Source: Bacillota bacterium
Lineage (GTDB): Bacteria > Bacillota > Sulfobacillia > JAJZYS01 > JAJYTV01
Length of the DNA: 56,385 bases
Assembly (NCBI GenBank): GCA_021793315.1
Contig: JAJYSZ010000008.1
Coordinates: forward strand, 1-56,385
Reading direction: 5' to 3'
Of this stretch, positions 1 to 8,356 are shown in pieces (the stretch's first letter is position 1; every line of letters starts with the position of its first letter). The position numbers were made by a program, and so were the translations under genes. The notes below the pieces were generated by a model. That model was not told where the DNA came from. It ran no database searches and was given only the letters and a program-made list of their open reading frames with translations.

Positions 1-90
1 CGACACAACCTTGATGAACCGCTGCGTCAGCCGCTCGTCGCCAAACTCTGCCCGCCCGCACTCGTGCACGGCCCATGTCAGATCAGGAAT
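1..90 (-). pseudogene. IS4/Tn5-type transposase, N-terminal fragment
   Basis: The minus strand reads IPDLTWAVHECGRAEFGDER and continues LTQRFIKVVS before leaving the window. This matches the N-terminal DNA-binding stretch of IS4/Tn5-type transposases (WAxxEFGxAxLGDxRLxxR, from memory of the family). No ATG opens the frame: the upstream in-frame codon is ATT at 88-90 behind a GGGAGGGG box, and the first usual start is GTG at 67-69, inside the motif. I therefore treat it as a damaged copy, although the rest lies outside the window. It fits the insertion-sequence debris that follows. Confidence 0.5.
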
Positions 91-225
91 GGTCGACCCC
101 TCCCTGATCCCCTCTTCGACAACTAACCTGCCAGTTCCTTGCTCCTAGACGATGCTTAACTTGTTAACCCCTGACAGCGGAAATGTGGGTAAAGGGTAGC
201 CTCCTGTGAGGGTAGCGCCTCTGGA

Positions 226-254
226 TTGCGGTCCCGGGAGCCTCATGCTACCAT
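226..254 (+). promoter_or_regulatory. Promoter of leader copy 1
   Basis: TTGCGG at 226-231 and TACCAT at 249-254 are separated by 17 bases. Both boxes are unchanged from the intact copy at 10674-10702, so transcription may still start here although the gene downstream is broken. Confidence 0.45.
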
Positions 255-288
255 GGCGGCGCCAGCTTCTGGGAAGGGGGCCCGGCCG

Positions 289-333
289 ATGCACATGGCG
301 ACGGCCCTTCCGACCCTCGAGGCGAACATTTAG
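289..333 (+). CDS. Leader peptide, copy 1 (14 aa)
   Basis: ATG at 289 follows GGGAAGGGGG at 271-280 and opens the frame MHMATALPTLEANI, which stops at TAG 331-333. It differs from copy 2 at two residues (A for D at position 6, P for L at position 8) plus synonymous changes. It ends one base before the left arm of the terminator hairpin. With no functional gene downstream it is probably a relic, but it shows that the leader frame survives divergence. Confidence 0.5.
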   Translation: MHMATALPTLEANI

Positions 334-334
334 G

Positions 335-383
335 CCCCTCGCGCCTTTTTGCACGCTCCGCTGCATAGCGCGAGGGGGTTTTT
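335..383 (+). terminator. Attenuator-type terminator, copy 1
   Basis: CCCCTCGCGC (335-344) pairs with GCGCGAGGGG (368-377), followed by G and five T. The 3' arm also carries the GAGGGGG that serves as ribosome binding site for the gene start at 390. This is the same arrangement as in copy 2. Confidence 0.8.
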
Positions 384-389
384 CTGCCC

Positions 390-527
390 ATGTGGCGCAT
401 ATTCGCGGTGCCCGCCTACAGGCGGTAAGGGTTTGGGGACCTTTGCGGCGGCATCCTGGCCGCGCACCAGAGCGGGAACCTGCTGCGCAAGGTGCTGCTC
501 GGGAAGCTCCTGGCGAGCCTCGGTTTC
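390..527 (+). pseudogene. MFS transporter remnant (stop codon plus internal deletion)
   Basis: ATG at 390 gives MWRIFAVPAYRR and then TAA at 426-428, where the intact gene at 10839 has TAC (YW). Past the stop, homology continues to residue 24 or so (LGDLCGGILA) and then jumps to a segment matching residues about 280-300 of the intact protein (LLRKVLLGKLLASL). About 770 bases of coding sequence are therefore deleted. The homology ends near 527, where IS701-like sequence begins. The gene is broken beyond doubt; I infer that it derives from the same transporter as 10839-12074. Confidence 0.85.
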
Positions 528-539
528 GCACGAAGGGCT

Positions 540-1268
540 AGATCGCACTGGGCAGCTGCGGCGCGTCCGGTCCTGGGGCGTGGACGCGTACACCTTGCTG
601 GCCAACGCCGGCTACGGCAACAGCTCGGAGTTCCGCGCCGAGCGCACCGCACGCGGTCACTGCTACATGGTCGGCGTGCTGGGGAGCACGGGGGTCTGGT
701 CAGCCGAGGTGCCCGGTGCACCCCAGGGCTCGTCGCAGTCGCACGGGCGACGGCCGCGCCCGCCGAGGCGTGGCAGACAGTCTCTTGGGACTACGGTGCG
801 GGCTAGAAGACTTCGAGGTTCCACCGGCAACGGGTTCATCCGGGCCCCCCCCCCGACTACGTCCACGGCAAGTGGCCGGTGCCGGAAGAGTTGCTTTGCT
901 CGAGTGGCCCGAGGACCAGACCGAGCCCTTGCACTATTGGCTCCCGACCTTGCCCGGAGACATCGCCAGCAGTCCCTAGTCCGGACGGCCAAGCGTCGCT
1001 GGCGTATCGAGCTTGACTACCGGCAGCTCAAGGACGAACTTGGGCTCTACTATTTGAGGGACGTCGCTGGCCAGGCTGGCAGCGTCACGTCACGCTCGTT
1101 TCCGAGGCCTATCACTTTCTCATCCACCAGCAGCTTCAGGGGAAAAAGCGGCTGACTCTCGCACGTGTCCGTCAGGACACGCAGGGCATCCTCGCCCTAT
1201 GGGCTGGGGTCAGATCCATCTGCGAACGCCGCATCCCACGCTGCATCGCACTTTCTGGCGAACCATAG
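540..1268 (+). pseudogene. Degenerate IS701-family transposase
   Basis: Pieces of an IS701-type transposase appear in successive frames: VDAYTLLANAGYGNSSEFRA near 580-640, AEAWQTVSWDYGAG near 765-806, RRWRIELDYRQLKDELGL near 995-1050, and HVTLVSEAYHFLIHQQLQ near 1087-1140, ending at TAG 1266-1268. The second frame change falls within about 1050-1085. The DAGYG, WRIE.YRQLK and YHFLI blocks are typical of the family. The N-terminal third is missing, several frameshifts separate the blocks, and no terminal inverted repeats were recognised. It is a dead fragment inserted into or abutting the MFS remnant. Confidence 0.75.
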
Positions 1269-1653
1269 CGGAGCAATGCCAGGCGAATCACGTGCATATC
1301 CTTATCGCCGACGTCAATACCCTCAGCGGTCGGGTACAGGCAGGACCTGTCCCAGCACTACTGGTGGCTCACTGTTTGCAAGGCCGCTGCCAGGGCCAAT
1401 GCACGGCGGCCTACTTGCACCCTGGTGCGCGACGGGCTCGATGCCGCCTCATGCGAGGAAGGCGGTCCATGAGATCGCTGGAGTGGGCGACGAGCGTGCG
1501 ACGGCCGGGGTATGCACCATGGAATCCAAGGCGTGATGGCCGGAGCGCGGCGCTCAACCTTCCGCAGTCGAGGGCAACCACGTTGGCACCTGCATATGTC
1601 TACCGCGAGCCGGTCAGAAACCTCAAAGCGGCTCGTAGGCAGAGGGGAATACC
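1269..1653. other. Gene-free stretch with no recognised content
   Basis: This stretch between the IS701 fragment and the next gene has two open plus-strand frames (1199-1669 and 1512-1832), but they lack ribosome binding sites and recognisable motifs and are Arg/Ala/Gly-rich like out-of-frame translations. It may hold further decayed insertion-sequence DNA. I see no hairpin terminator and no convincing promoter. Confidence 0.4.
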
Positions 1654-1665
1654 TTGGAGGAGCCG

Positions 1666-2238
1666 ATGACCTTGGAACTGTATCGCCAGGTGCGAGAGTT
1701 GATCGTGGCGGCGCTCAAGCACGCGGACTTCTTTGGTGCGTATCGACGTTGCGAGTGGAACTTGAAGCCGATCGCGGAGTGCATAATCCAGTACTACACT
1801 CTGCGTCCGGAGCGAATCTTCTATGCCTTTGAGAATGCGCATATCGCGAAGCTTGCGAGTGTTTACGCGTGGTTCACGGATGTGCCCGTGTTGTTCGTCA
1901 GCGGAAAGGCCGAGCAGCAGCGTGCACTCCAGGAACGTCAGTACGGGTGGTCGGGCATTGTCGGTACGGTGTGCCACTGGGGTCGGGCAGCGCTCGACGA
2001 CAGAGGCAGGGCCATGGACCGGTTCGACTACCGCGTGGCGCTCGTCGGTGGCGGCGTGGACGGTAAGATCCTTACTGCGGACGCGAAGGCCGCAGGTGGC
2101 GTGGGCATTGACTTTGGCAACGGGATCGGACGCGTCATTCAGTTGGACGCCGAGGGCATCGACGCCTGGGATTGGCCCAAGTTCCCAAAGTACGGATCTG
2201 ACACGGGGAAAGAGCAGGCCGCACATCCGCCATGTTGA
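1666..2238 (+). CDS. GT-D-fold-like glycosyltransferase domain protein
   Basis: A 190-residue protein. ATG 1666 is chosen over TTG 1654 because GGAGGA (1656-1661) sits just upstream of it. The C-terminal part (KILTADAKAAGGVGIDFGN, about residues 130-150) resembles the GT-D-fold-like domain found in Bacillota glycosyltransferases, where such domains often accompany spore or S-layer glycan genes; this assignment is from memory of the family. The protein has no signal peptide or TM segment and is probably cytosolic. It lies 64 bases upstream of a CgeB-like gene on the same strand, which suggests co-transcription and a role in sugar transfer. Substrate unknown. Confidence 0.6.
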   Translation: MTLELYRQVRELIVAALKHADFFGAYRRCEWNLKPIAECIIQYYTLRPERIFYAFENAHIAKLASVYAWFTDVPVLFVSGKAEQQRALQERQYGWSGIVGTVCHWGRAALDDRGRAMDRFDYRVALVGGGVDGKILTADAKAAGGVGIDFGNGIGRVIQLDAEGIDAWDWPKFPKYGSDTGKEQAAHPPC

Positions 2239-2302
2239 TAGTGCAGCGTTCCCGCGAGCCAGGTCCCAAGCCGACAGGCGTGTACCGGGGAGGTGCGATG
2301 CG

Positions 2303-3253
2303 GTGCATATCCTTTTCACCAACGACAGCCCGCTGATCAAATACGGTCTTGCCCAGGGTATCGTCGACGTAGGGCACGAAGCCACCTTTCTGGGACTTTG
2401 GCGCTATCCGGCCGATCAGCAGTTCGATGTGTTACGCCGTGTCATTGAGCGTGTCAGGCCTGATGCATTGCTTACGGAAGGCTTTCCCGGGCTGAACTGG
2501 CAGGCCATCCAATTGGCGCGGGAAACGGCGCATGTACCGCATATCTACTGGGCGATCGAAGACCCGGTTCAGCATGAGGAATCCCTGGAAATCGCCTCCT
2601 TCAGCGACTACACGTTCACGACGACGGCGGAGTGCCTCCCGTCCTACGCAGAACGTGGTCTGAGGGCAAGCCTACTGCTGTTTGCGTGCAACCCCCACCT
2701 GCATCGCCACGTCGCTGCCGACGGTGCGCGCATCCACGACATCGTGCTCGTCGCGACCAACTACCGTCAGCGTGCGGCGCAGGTCCGAGCCCTGCTGCTA
2801 CCGTTGATCGAGGATGGCTATGACGTGATGGTCTGGGGCCACGGCTGGACCGATCCGCAGGCTCCCATCACACTCCGTGCGGAGCAATACGGGGGAGCCA
2901 TACTGCCGTATGAAGATCTTGCGGCGGTGTACAGCGCTGCGCGGATCGTGCTTGGACTGCATCTGGTGGAGGATTCGCGTACGCAGACCTCGATGCGCAC
3001 CTATGAAGCCCTCGGTTGCGGAGCGTGCTACCTGACGTACGACACGCTGGCACATCGGTCGCTATTCGAGCCGGGCCGCCATCTCCTGTGCAGCGGCAGC
3101 CCAGCGGAGACGCGACAGATCGTGGCCGAGTATCTAACGGACCGGGCCAAGCGGAATGCCGTCGCAGTGGCCGGGCAGCAACTCGTGTATGCTCAGCACA
3201 CCTACGCGCAGCGGGCGGGGACAGTCATCGCAGCCTTGGAGAGTGTGCGGTAG
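2303..3253 (+). CDS. CgeB-like glycosyltransferase 1
   Basis: A 316-residue protein. GTG 2303 is chosen because GGGGAGG (2287-2293) precedes it at normal spacing and because this gives exactly the length of the paralogue at 4304-5254. It has a GT-B layout: N-terminal half starting HILFTNDSPLIKYGLAQGI, C-terminal half with GLHLVEDSRTQTSMRTYEAL and GCGACYLTYD, then the AxxGQQLVYAQHTYxxRA ending typical of the CgeB family (glycosyl transferase group 1_2). In Bacillus subtilis CgeB acts in maturation of the outermost spore layer. I infer a cytosolic enzyme that adds sugars to a spore or cell surface polymer; donor and acceptor are unknown. Confidence 0.75.
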   Translation: MHILFTNDSPLIKYGLAQGIVDVGHEATFLGLWRYPADQQFDVLRRVIERVRPDALLTEGFPGLNWQAIQLARETAHVPHIYWAIEDPVQHEESLEIASFSDYTFTTTAECLPSYAERGLRASLLLFACNPHLHRHVAADGARIHDIVLVATNYRQRAAQVRALLLPLIEDGYDVMVWGHGWTDPQAPITLRAEQYGGAILPYEDLAAVYSAARIVLGLHLVEDSRTQTSMRTYEALGCGACYLTYDTLAHRSLFEPGRHLLCSGSPAETRQIVAEYLTDRAKRNAVAVAGQQLVYAQHTYAQRAGTVIAALESVR

Positions 3254-3257
3254 GTCC

Positions 3258-3327
3258 GGTTCGCGGTGTGGACATGCAACCGGCAATGCCCAAGTTGGGA
3301 ACGTTGCCACTGCGCAAGCCGCGAACC
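3258..3327. repeat. Inverted repeat downstream of the CgeB-like gene
   Basis: GGTTCGCGG at 3258-3266 and CCGCGAACC at 3319-3327 form a perfect 9-base inverted repeat with a 52-base loop, starting five bases after the stop codon. It might be a loose transcription terminator or a relic of a mobile element. No T-tract follows. Confidence 0.35.
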
Positions 3328-3480
3328 GTGGCTCAAGGCAATCAGCACTGGCTAACGTCTTGCGAGTAGGCGCATAAGCCGACATCTACCAGCGGAAGAA
3401 TGCAAACCGCCTCAAGGAAGCCACCTGCGATTCGTCCCGTCACCCGCCGGCATGGTGGGAGGCAGGGATATAACTCGGTC

Positions 3481-4255
3481 TATCAGAGAATCGTTTCTGA
3501 CGGACCTCGCCGCAGAGGCCCGCGGTAGACCTCGGGCATCGAGGCGAACGGGGTCCTGTCCATCGTGACTCTGCCCGTGAACGGCCGCTCCCGCAGACGT
3601 TCCGAAATCGACGTTGGCTTGAGGAACGTTGTGGTCGACGGCCACGCGAAGGCGCACATCGGGATACGCGTCAAGAGGAGGTTCGATCGCTTCGAGACGC
3701 GCACCGGATCCAGCCGCCTAGGATAGAGGACGGTGAGGAGCCGTTCGGGGGAGGCGATCCCGGGATGAAATTCCGACGCGTCAACCGGGTTGGGGATCAC
3801 CGTGATCTTCCCCGCGCGCTCCGGGTACACGGCCCGCATCACGTTTAGAAAGTTGTAATCGACGGAGACGATCTCCGCTGCGTGTTCCATTGCAGAACGG
3901 CAAAAGTTGACGTGCCTTTGTACGGGGACGTCTACTGCATCCCACCACACATCATGCGAGATCGCGAGTGAGTTCGGTGTCATTTTCATGGGCGGGCGAA
4001 GGATGGCGAGCTACACAGCGGGTGCGACGATTTGGTTGATGGAATAGTCCGAGCCCTCGCTTGCCGGGTGCACCATGTCACATGTCATGGCCGCAGACCG
4101 CGATCCCCCCGGGTTGCGGTGCCAAGCGGTCCTGACGAACTGGTGCACCTCCACCGAATAACCCATGTCTCGCGCGACGCCCATCAGCAGGATCGTGAAG
4201 CGCTCCAAACCGCCGATGACGACTTTGGCGCCGCCTGCCGTGAGTAGGCTGGTGT
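3481..4255 (-). pseudogene. Broken GT4 glycosyltransferase
   Basis: Two minus-strand frames together match most of the intact GT4 at 9185-10264. From 4255 to about 4010 the frame reads TSLLTAGGAKVVIGGLERFT and MGYSVEVHQF. From 3989 to 3483 it reads ISHDVWWD, AEIVSVDYNFLNVM, ITVIPNPVDASEFHPG and LYPRRLDPVR, and then loses register around SMPEVYR. The catalytic C-terminal end (the SEGTSLSLLEA block) is absent. At least two frameshifts and a 3' truncation make it non-functional. It is a diverged paralogue, so this enzyme type was once present twice in the locus. Confidence 0.8.
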
Positions 4256-4303
4256 GACGAAGCCGTGAGGGCGGAATGCCTCATATGGCAGACACGAGCT
4301 GGG

Positions 4304-5254
4304 TCACCTGCTTCGAACGGTATCCGGGAGCGCCCGGAGGATCTCCTCCGCACGGTGCCGGTAGGTGTGGTGCGCATAGACGAACTGCTGGCCCTGCCGC
4401 CGGATGGCGGCGGCGGCCTCTGGACGCGCGCTATAGAACTGGTACAGATCTATCGTCTCTTCCGCAGACCGCGACCAGATCAAATGGACATGATTCCGAA
4501 ACATGGCCTCGATCGCAGTGGTCCATTGCGTGAGGTACAATCCTCCGCAGCCCAAGATTTCGAATGTTCGAACCGACTGCATGGTTCTTGAGCCGTTGAT
4601 ACTGTGGACGCCGAGCATGAAGTTCGACGATGCACAAAGTGCGGGTAGCGCAGAGTAAGGCAGGTATCCGCGATACGTGTTCTGTGGAATCTGATAGGTA
4701 AATGAGGGCTCGGTCCACCACCAGTTGCCGTAGACCGCGATGTCGTATCCCGCACCGATGAATGGATTGAGCATGTGCTGGAATCCTTCAAGGCGCGTCG
4801 GGAACGGTTCGTAATTGTTACCGAGGAACACCAGATCGTGCGCATACTGCGGATCGGGTTCGCCCGTCTTATGGAACCCGGGATTACAGGCGAACGGAAT
4901 GCTGATCGCACGGATCCCACGCGGGGCGTACACATCTTCGACCCACTCGGCACACGTGGTCAGCGTGAGAATGGATCTCTTGGCGAACTCCATGGAGAAT
5001 TCGATCGAGACGGGATCCTCGATTTCCCAACACACGTATGGAACCTTAGCGGCGTCGATCGCCGGAAAGACGATCTGCTCCATGCCGTATATTGCAGCGG
5101 AGAAGAGCAGGTCAGGGTGAAGCTCTGCGACTGAAGCCAGAGTTCCATCGACGCTGGCTGGGTGTATGACGTGGACCTCGTGTCCGAGTTCGCCGAATGC
5201 GGGTGCCATGCCGTAGGTGATCCACGGGCGGTCGTCCAGAAAGAGAATGCGCAT
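4304..5254 (-). CDS. CgeB-like glycosyltransferase 2
   Basis: A 316-residue paralogue of the gene at 2303, on the opposite strand. It starts MRILFLDDRPWITYGMAPAF and ends with ADAIRR-type helix, then GQQFVYAHHTYRHRAEEIL, the CgeB-family C-terminal signature. The middle contains GVHSINGSRTMQSVRTFEIL and GCGGLYLTQW, the expected nucleotide-sugar site. ATG 5254 follows GGATGG weakly. No signal peptide or TM segment. Equal length and co-linear motifs with the first copy argue for duplication within the locus, followed by divergence. A cytosolic sugar transferase acting on a surface or spore component is inferred. Confidence 0.75.
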   Translation of the reverse strand: MRILFLDDRPWITYGMAPAFGELGHEVHVIHPASVDGTLASVAELHPDLLFSAAIYGMEQIVFPAIDAAKVPYVCWEIEDPVSIEFSMEFAKRSILTLTTCAEWVEDVYAPRGIRAISIPFACNPGFHKTGEPDPQYAHDLVFLGNNYEPFPTRLEGFQHMLNPFIGAGYDIAVYGNWWWTEPSFTYQIPQNTYRGYLPYSALPALCASSNFMLGVHSINGSRTMQSVRTFEILGCGGLYLTQWTTAIEAMFRNHVHLIWSRSAEETIDLYQFYSARPEAAAAIRRQGQQFVYAHHTYRHRAEEILRALPDTVRSR

Positions 5255-5533
5255 TGGAATCCATCCAGACGTTCAGGGAATGCGGTTCCGCACTGCTTTC
5301 CTATGCCTTGTACATGGCAAGGGTTCCATGCCGGGGAGTTGCGGCATGTAGCATTGCCTGCGGACTTCTAGCAATCCGCTCGGCGGGAGCGTGCGGTCCG
5401 TGCAGAGGCGTATCCCATGCTATGTCAACGCCGGGTTACAACTGATCCACCCGAGGGAGGGGGTTGTGGGAAATCGTGGGTTGCCCTAAAGCCGGCCCCA
5501 GGGGGTGGGGGCGGGCGGCAGCAGGCCGCCACT

Positions 5534-5950
5534 TCAGGCGTCCTCGAAGAGGCTGGCTCGCTTCTTCTCGCGCAGGCGGTTAGACTCACCGCGGATGTTG
5601 AGCACGTGGCTGTGTGCAGCAGTCGGTCGGGGATTGCCGTGGCGACCACGTTGTCGTCGAGGACGTCGCCCCATTCGGCGAAGCCCTTGTTCGAGGTAAG
5701 GATGATGCTGCCGCGCTCGTAGTGGGTGGAGATCAGGGTGAACAGCGCCCTGGCCGCTATCCGGTCATAGGGCCAGACACCGAACTCATCGATGATCAGC
5801 ACCTTGGGAGCGAGGTAGATCCGCGATCCGCATGCGCCGGTCGAGACGGTGCTCCTGCGCACCGTGTCGCGCGAGATCCCCAGCATCCTTGCGATACGCC
5901 GGATCGGCATGCACCCGCCGCGTATCTCGAACACCGTCTTCAAGTTCCCA
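5534..5950 (-). pseudogene. IS21-family remnant: istA head fused to istB tail
   Basis: One minus-strand frame begins like the IstA helix-turn-helix (FEIRGGCMPIRRIARMLGIS, DTVRR) and within 20 residues becomes the IstB C-terminal half (KVLIIDEFGVWPYD, SIILTSNKGFAEWGDVLDD, ATAIPDRLLH). More than a kilobase of istA and istB is missing between them. After RLLH an extra two bases (AC doubled in CACAC) shift the frame; the true IstB ending, HSHVLNIRGESNRLREKKR and SLFEDA, follows in the neighbouring frame to TGA at 5534-5536. The IstB Walker A region is lost, so the element is inactive. Confidence 0.85.
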
Positions 5951-6108
5951 CCTCTCAGCATGGTTTCGAACAGCCCGCCATCCTTGGACGGAATTGGCCG
6001 GATGTTCGCTGGGAGGTGGGTCAATTCTTGCCCGACGCTACAGGGTCAAAGCACTACCGCCGCTTACACAGGATCCACCCGCGGTGCGCCAACGGCGGCT
6101 GCGGCCAC

Positions 6109-6639
6109 CTACCATGGCGTGCGCCTGGGGATTTCGCCATGCTCGGTGGGGAAGATAACCGTGCAGCCGAGGCATGCGGCAGCTACCTGAACCCGCCAGG
6201 TGCCGAGCCCTGGTGCCGCTGATGCGCACGAGCGCATCAGCGGCAGAGTCTGCGCCGTCACCTCAAGGGGCCCTTCGCGATCTTCGACTGTGAAGGTGCC
6301 TGTCAGGACCCAGAGCGCTGCAATTGCATCCGTGCCAGGACTGACGACGGCCTCGGCCGTTAGTCGTCCGCAGCGTACTACTGTGTGCGGCGTCAACCAC
6401 GCCTGCCGTGTGTAGAAAAGCAGCTGGCTATCAAGACATACCACGGAGTCCTGCAGCACTTTTGGGCACGCCACCATGGTCGGAACGAACTCAGCGCCCT
6501 GGGACGACGCGGCCGGGAGGGCGAGGCAGACAGGCATGGTCTGGAGCAGCTCCACCTGCTGAGCTACCTCGCAGAGCAGGACGCCACCTGCGGTGGTGAC
6601 CAGGTTGCCACGGTTGTAGGCGATGGATGAGAATGGCAC
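6109..6639 (-). CDS. Hypothetical beta-rich protein in the glycan island
   Basis: I do not recognise this 176-residue protein. GTG 6639 is proposed because it lies 18 bases after the stop of the upstream GT4 gene; an ATG at 6702 would overlap that gene by 46 bases. The sequence (SIAYNRGNLVTTAGGVLLCE, LWVLTGTFTVEDREGPLEVT, LGTWRVQVAAACLGCTVIF) alternates short hydrophobic and polar stretches like a beta-sandwich and has eight or so cysteines. There is no signal peptide or clear TM helix. It follows the GT4 gene closely enough for one transcript, so a surface-structural or glycan-related role is possible but unproven. Confidence 0.45.
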   Translation of the reverse strand: MPFSSIAYNRGNLVTTAGGVLLCEVAQQVELLQTMPVCLALPAASSQGAEFVPTMVACPKVLQDSVVCLDSQLLFYTRQAWLTPHTVVRCGRLTAEAVVSPGTDAIAALWVLTGTFTVEDREGPLEVTAQTLPLMRSCASAAPGLGTWRVQVAAACLGCTVIFPTEHGEIPRRTPW

Positions 6640-6656
6640 GGCGACACCACCAGCGA

Positions 6657-7778
6657 TTATGGATTGGTGCAGCCTGAGACGTCCTTGATGACGCGGGTCC
6701 ATCCCTGACGCCAGCGGTCAAGGCCGAACGTCTCAGCCACCTCGCGAGCCCGGCGGCCCAGGCGGGCCCGCAGTTCGGGGTCGCGCTTCAGCCGTAGGGT
6801 TGCGTCGTACAGGGCTCGCGCAGTCGGTTCGATCAGGAGTCCGCTGTAGTTGTCCTGGACGAGGTCCGAGAGGCCGCCTACCGGTGTCGTCACCACGGCG
6901 CAACCGCTGGCCATGGCTTCCAGGCAGGAGAGCGACGTGCCTTCCGTTGACTTCGACGGAATCCATGCGACGTCCGTATGCCGGTAGAGGTCGGGCATGA
7001 GGTGCGGTGGCAACCAGTAGTAGTACACACGGTCGTGGGATGAGGCCCAGGCCATGAGCATGCGCTCCATAGCGTCGTCGTGTGCACGGCCGACGAAGTG
7101 CACTTCGACGTCGGGGTCGTCTTCGGTGAGCCAGAGCGCCGCCCTTCCAGCCTCGTTGATGCCGCGCACGGTGGTAGCGCGCCTGGGAAATGCGACGCGG
7201 ACTCTATCGCCTGATCTTGCCTTCGGCGCAAATGCCTTGGTGTCCACGAAGTTCGGCACATAGACAAACTTCGTGGCGAGGGTCGGCCACGTGGCGCGCA
7301 CCCAATTGATCGTTGCCGTGTCGACCGAGACCACCCGGCGCACACCACCTATGGCGAGCTCAAGCCGGCGCAGCCATTCGTCCCGCTCCGGCTGGGTGGG
7401 GTGGAACTTGTCGGTGCCGGGATGATCCCAATAGATGCCGTGCGAAACAGAGATGCTGCGTGGGAACGCGGTCGGATAGGCAAGGAAGGTCACGAAGTAT
7501 ATCGCGAGGTCCGCATCGACCGCCTGCTCGAAGAAGACTTGGTTCAAGTGCGGCATGGTCTGGTAAGGGACATCGCTCTCGGGTACGCCCCGGAGCGGGA
7601 CGCCGGGAATGATCTCCTTGCGCCAGTTATCGCCGATCTGCCACCACTCGACCTCGTAGCCTAGGTCGAGCAGGAGATGCGTCAGCTCTACACCGTAGCG
7701 TTCAGCGCCACCGTAGACCTGGCGAACGCCTGACGGCTCGAGATGGTTCGACGTTAGAATCGCCACGCGCTGAGTCAA
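6657..7778 (-). CDS. GT4-family glycosyltransferase
   Basis: A 373-residue GT-B enzyme. TTG 7778 (MTQRVAILTSNHLEPSG) follows GGAGCG; GTG 7766 is an alternative. Visible features are the N-terminal GGAERYGVELTHLL motif, VSVDTATINWVRATWP and VPNFVDTKAF in the inter-domain region, and the donor site IPSKSTEGTSLSCLEAMASG followed by CAVVTTPVGGLSDLV. The E-x7-E pattern of retaining GT4 enzymes is present (EGTSLSCLE). It is predicted to be cytosolic, using a nucleotide-diphosphate sugar. It sits 58 bases downstream of the CalY/TasA-like gene on the same strand, so the two may be co-expressed. Confidence 0.8.
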   Translation of the reverse strand: MTQRVAILTSNHLEPSGVRQVYGGAERYGVELTHLLLDLGYEVEWWQIGDNWRKEIIPGVPLRGVPESDVPYQTMPHLNQVFFEQAVDADLAIYFVTFLAYPTAFPRSISVSHGIYWDHPGTDKFHPTQPERDEWLRRLELAIGGVRRVVSVDTATINWVRATWPTLATKFVYVPNFVDTKAFAPKARSGDRVRVAFPRRATTVRGINEAGRAALWLTEDDPDVEVHFVGRAHDDAMERMLMAWASSHDRVYYYWLPPHLMPDLYRHTDVAWIPSKSTEGTSLSCLEAMASGCAVVTTPVGGLSDLVQDNYSGLLIEPTARALYDATLRLKRDPELRARLGRRAREVAETFGLDRWRQGWTRVIKDVSGCTNP

Positions 7779-7836
7779 CGCACAACACGCTCCGTTCAGG
7801 TTCGAGTCTGAGGGTGGGCAGCGTCCCAGGATGCCA

Positions 7837-8304
7837 CTAGCTCAGAGCAACGAACACGATGTCGAAGCCGACGTCGATGTTCTGGTACGTCGCTTGCGCG
7901 TTGGCGGGCAGAATGACATCGAACTGCACGTTCTCGTTACCGGTGGCGAGGGTGAGATCTTGCCCTGGGCTGGTCGGTTGGTCGATCAGGGCCGACATCG
8001 TCCCTGCGAACAGCGGCGATGCCGTGGCGTCTGGTGAACCCGCGGTGACGCTGACCAGGAGTTCCGACACGAGTCGCGTCGCGGCGGATTGGGTCGTCGT
8101 GCCGCCGGGCGACCAGTTGACGGTCACCTGGAAGAACTCGTCGACGCTGCCAGTGTTGGACACGTTGACAACGCCGGTCGCCGTGGATCCGGGCGTCATG
8201 TTGGTGGCGGTGACGATCGCATCGGTGGGGGAAACCGCAAGCGCCACGTCGCCGGTGTTGGCCTGGTTGCCGGTCGGGTCGGTGATCCCGAAGGTGAACG
8301 CCAT
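7837..8304 (-). CDS. CalY/TasA-like structural protein without signal peptide
   Basis: A 155-residue protein. ATG 8304 is chosen because GAAAGAGGA lies 7 bases upstream, although the frame stays open further. It starts MAFTFGITDPTGNQANTGDV and consists of a single beta-sandwich-like domain with TPGSTATGVVNVSNTGS, FFQVTVNW and an AQATYQNIDVGFDIVFVAL ending. Similar patterns occur in the camelysin/TasA fibre family (assignment by pattern, not search). Family members are normally exported through SipW; here no hydrophobic leader exists in any upstream in-frame extension. The protein is rich in Thr, Ser and Asn. It lies amid five glycosyltransferase genes, so it may be their acceptor. Confidence 0.55.
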   Translation of the reverse strand: MAFTFGITDPTGNQANTGDVALAVSPTDAIVTATNMTPGSTATGVVNVSNTGSVDEFFQVTVNWSPGGTTTQSAATRLVSELLVSVTAGSPDATASPLFAGTMSALIDQPTSPGQDLTLATGNENVQFDVILPANAQATYQNIDVGFDIVFVALS

Positions 8305-8356
8305 GGTAGCATCCTCTTTCCTCGTGGGGAGTTCCCGGGGCGCTGCCCGGATTATG

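Larger units (their letters stand above)
216..462 (+). repeat. Degraded copy 1 of the MFS promoter/leader/start
   Basis: This stretch is nearly identical to 10664-10912. Both copies contain a TTGCGG/TACCAT promoter with 17-base spacing, a 14-codon leader ORF, a terminator hairpin and the first codons of an MFS transporter. Differences are scattered substitutions and a 2-base length change in the hairpin loop. The homology starts about ten bases upstream of the -35 box and stops sharply at CTGGCCG, so the duplicated unit carries the whole control region. This copy is no longer followed by an intact transporter. Confidence 0.9.

Noticed and set aside
1199-1669. Open plus-strand frame of 156 codons
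   Set aside because: No ribosome binding site, no motif, Arg-rich composition; the real gene starts at 1666 in another frame.
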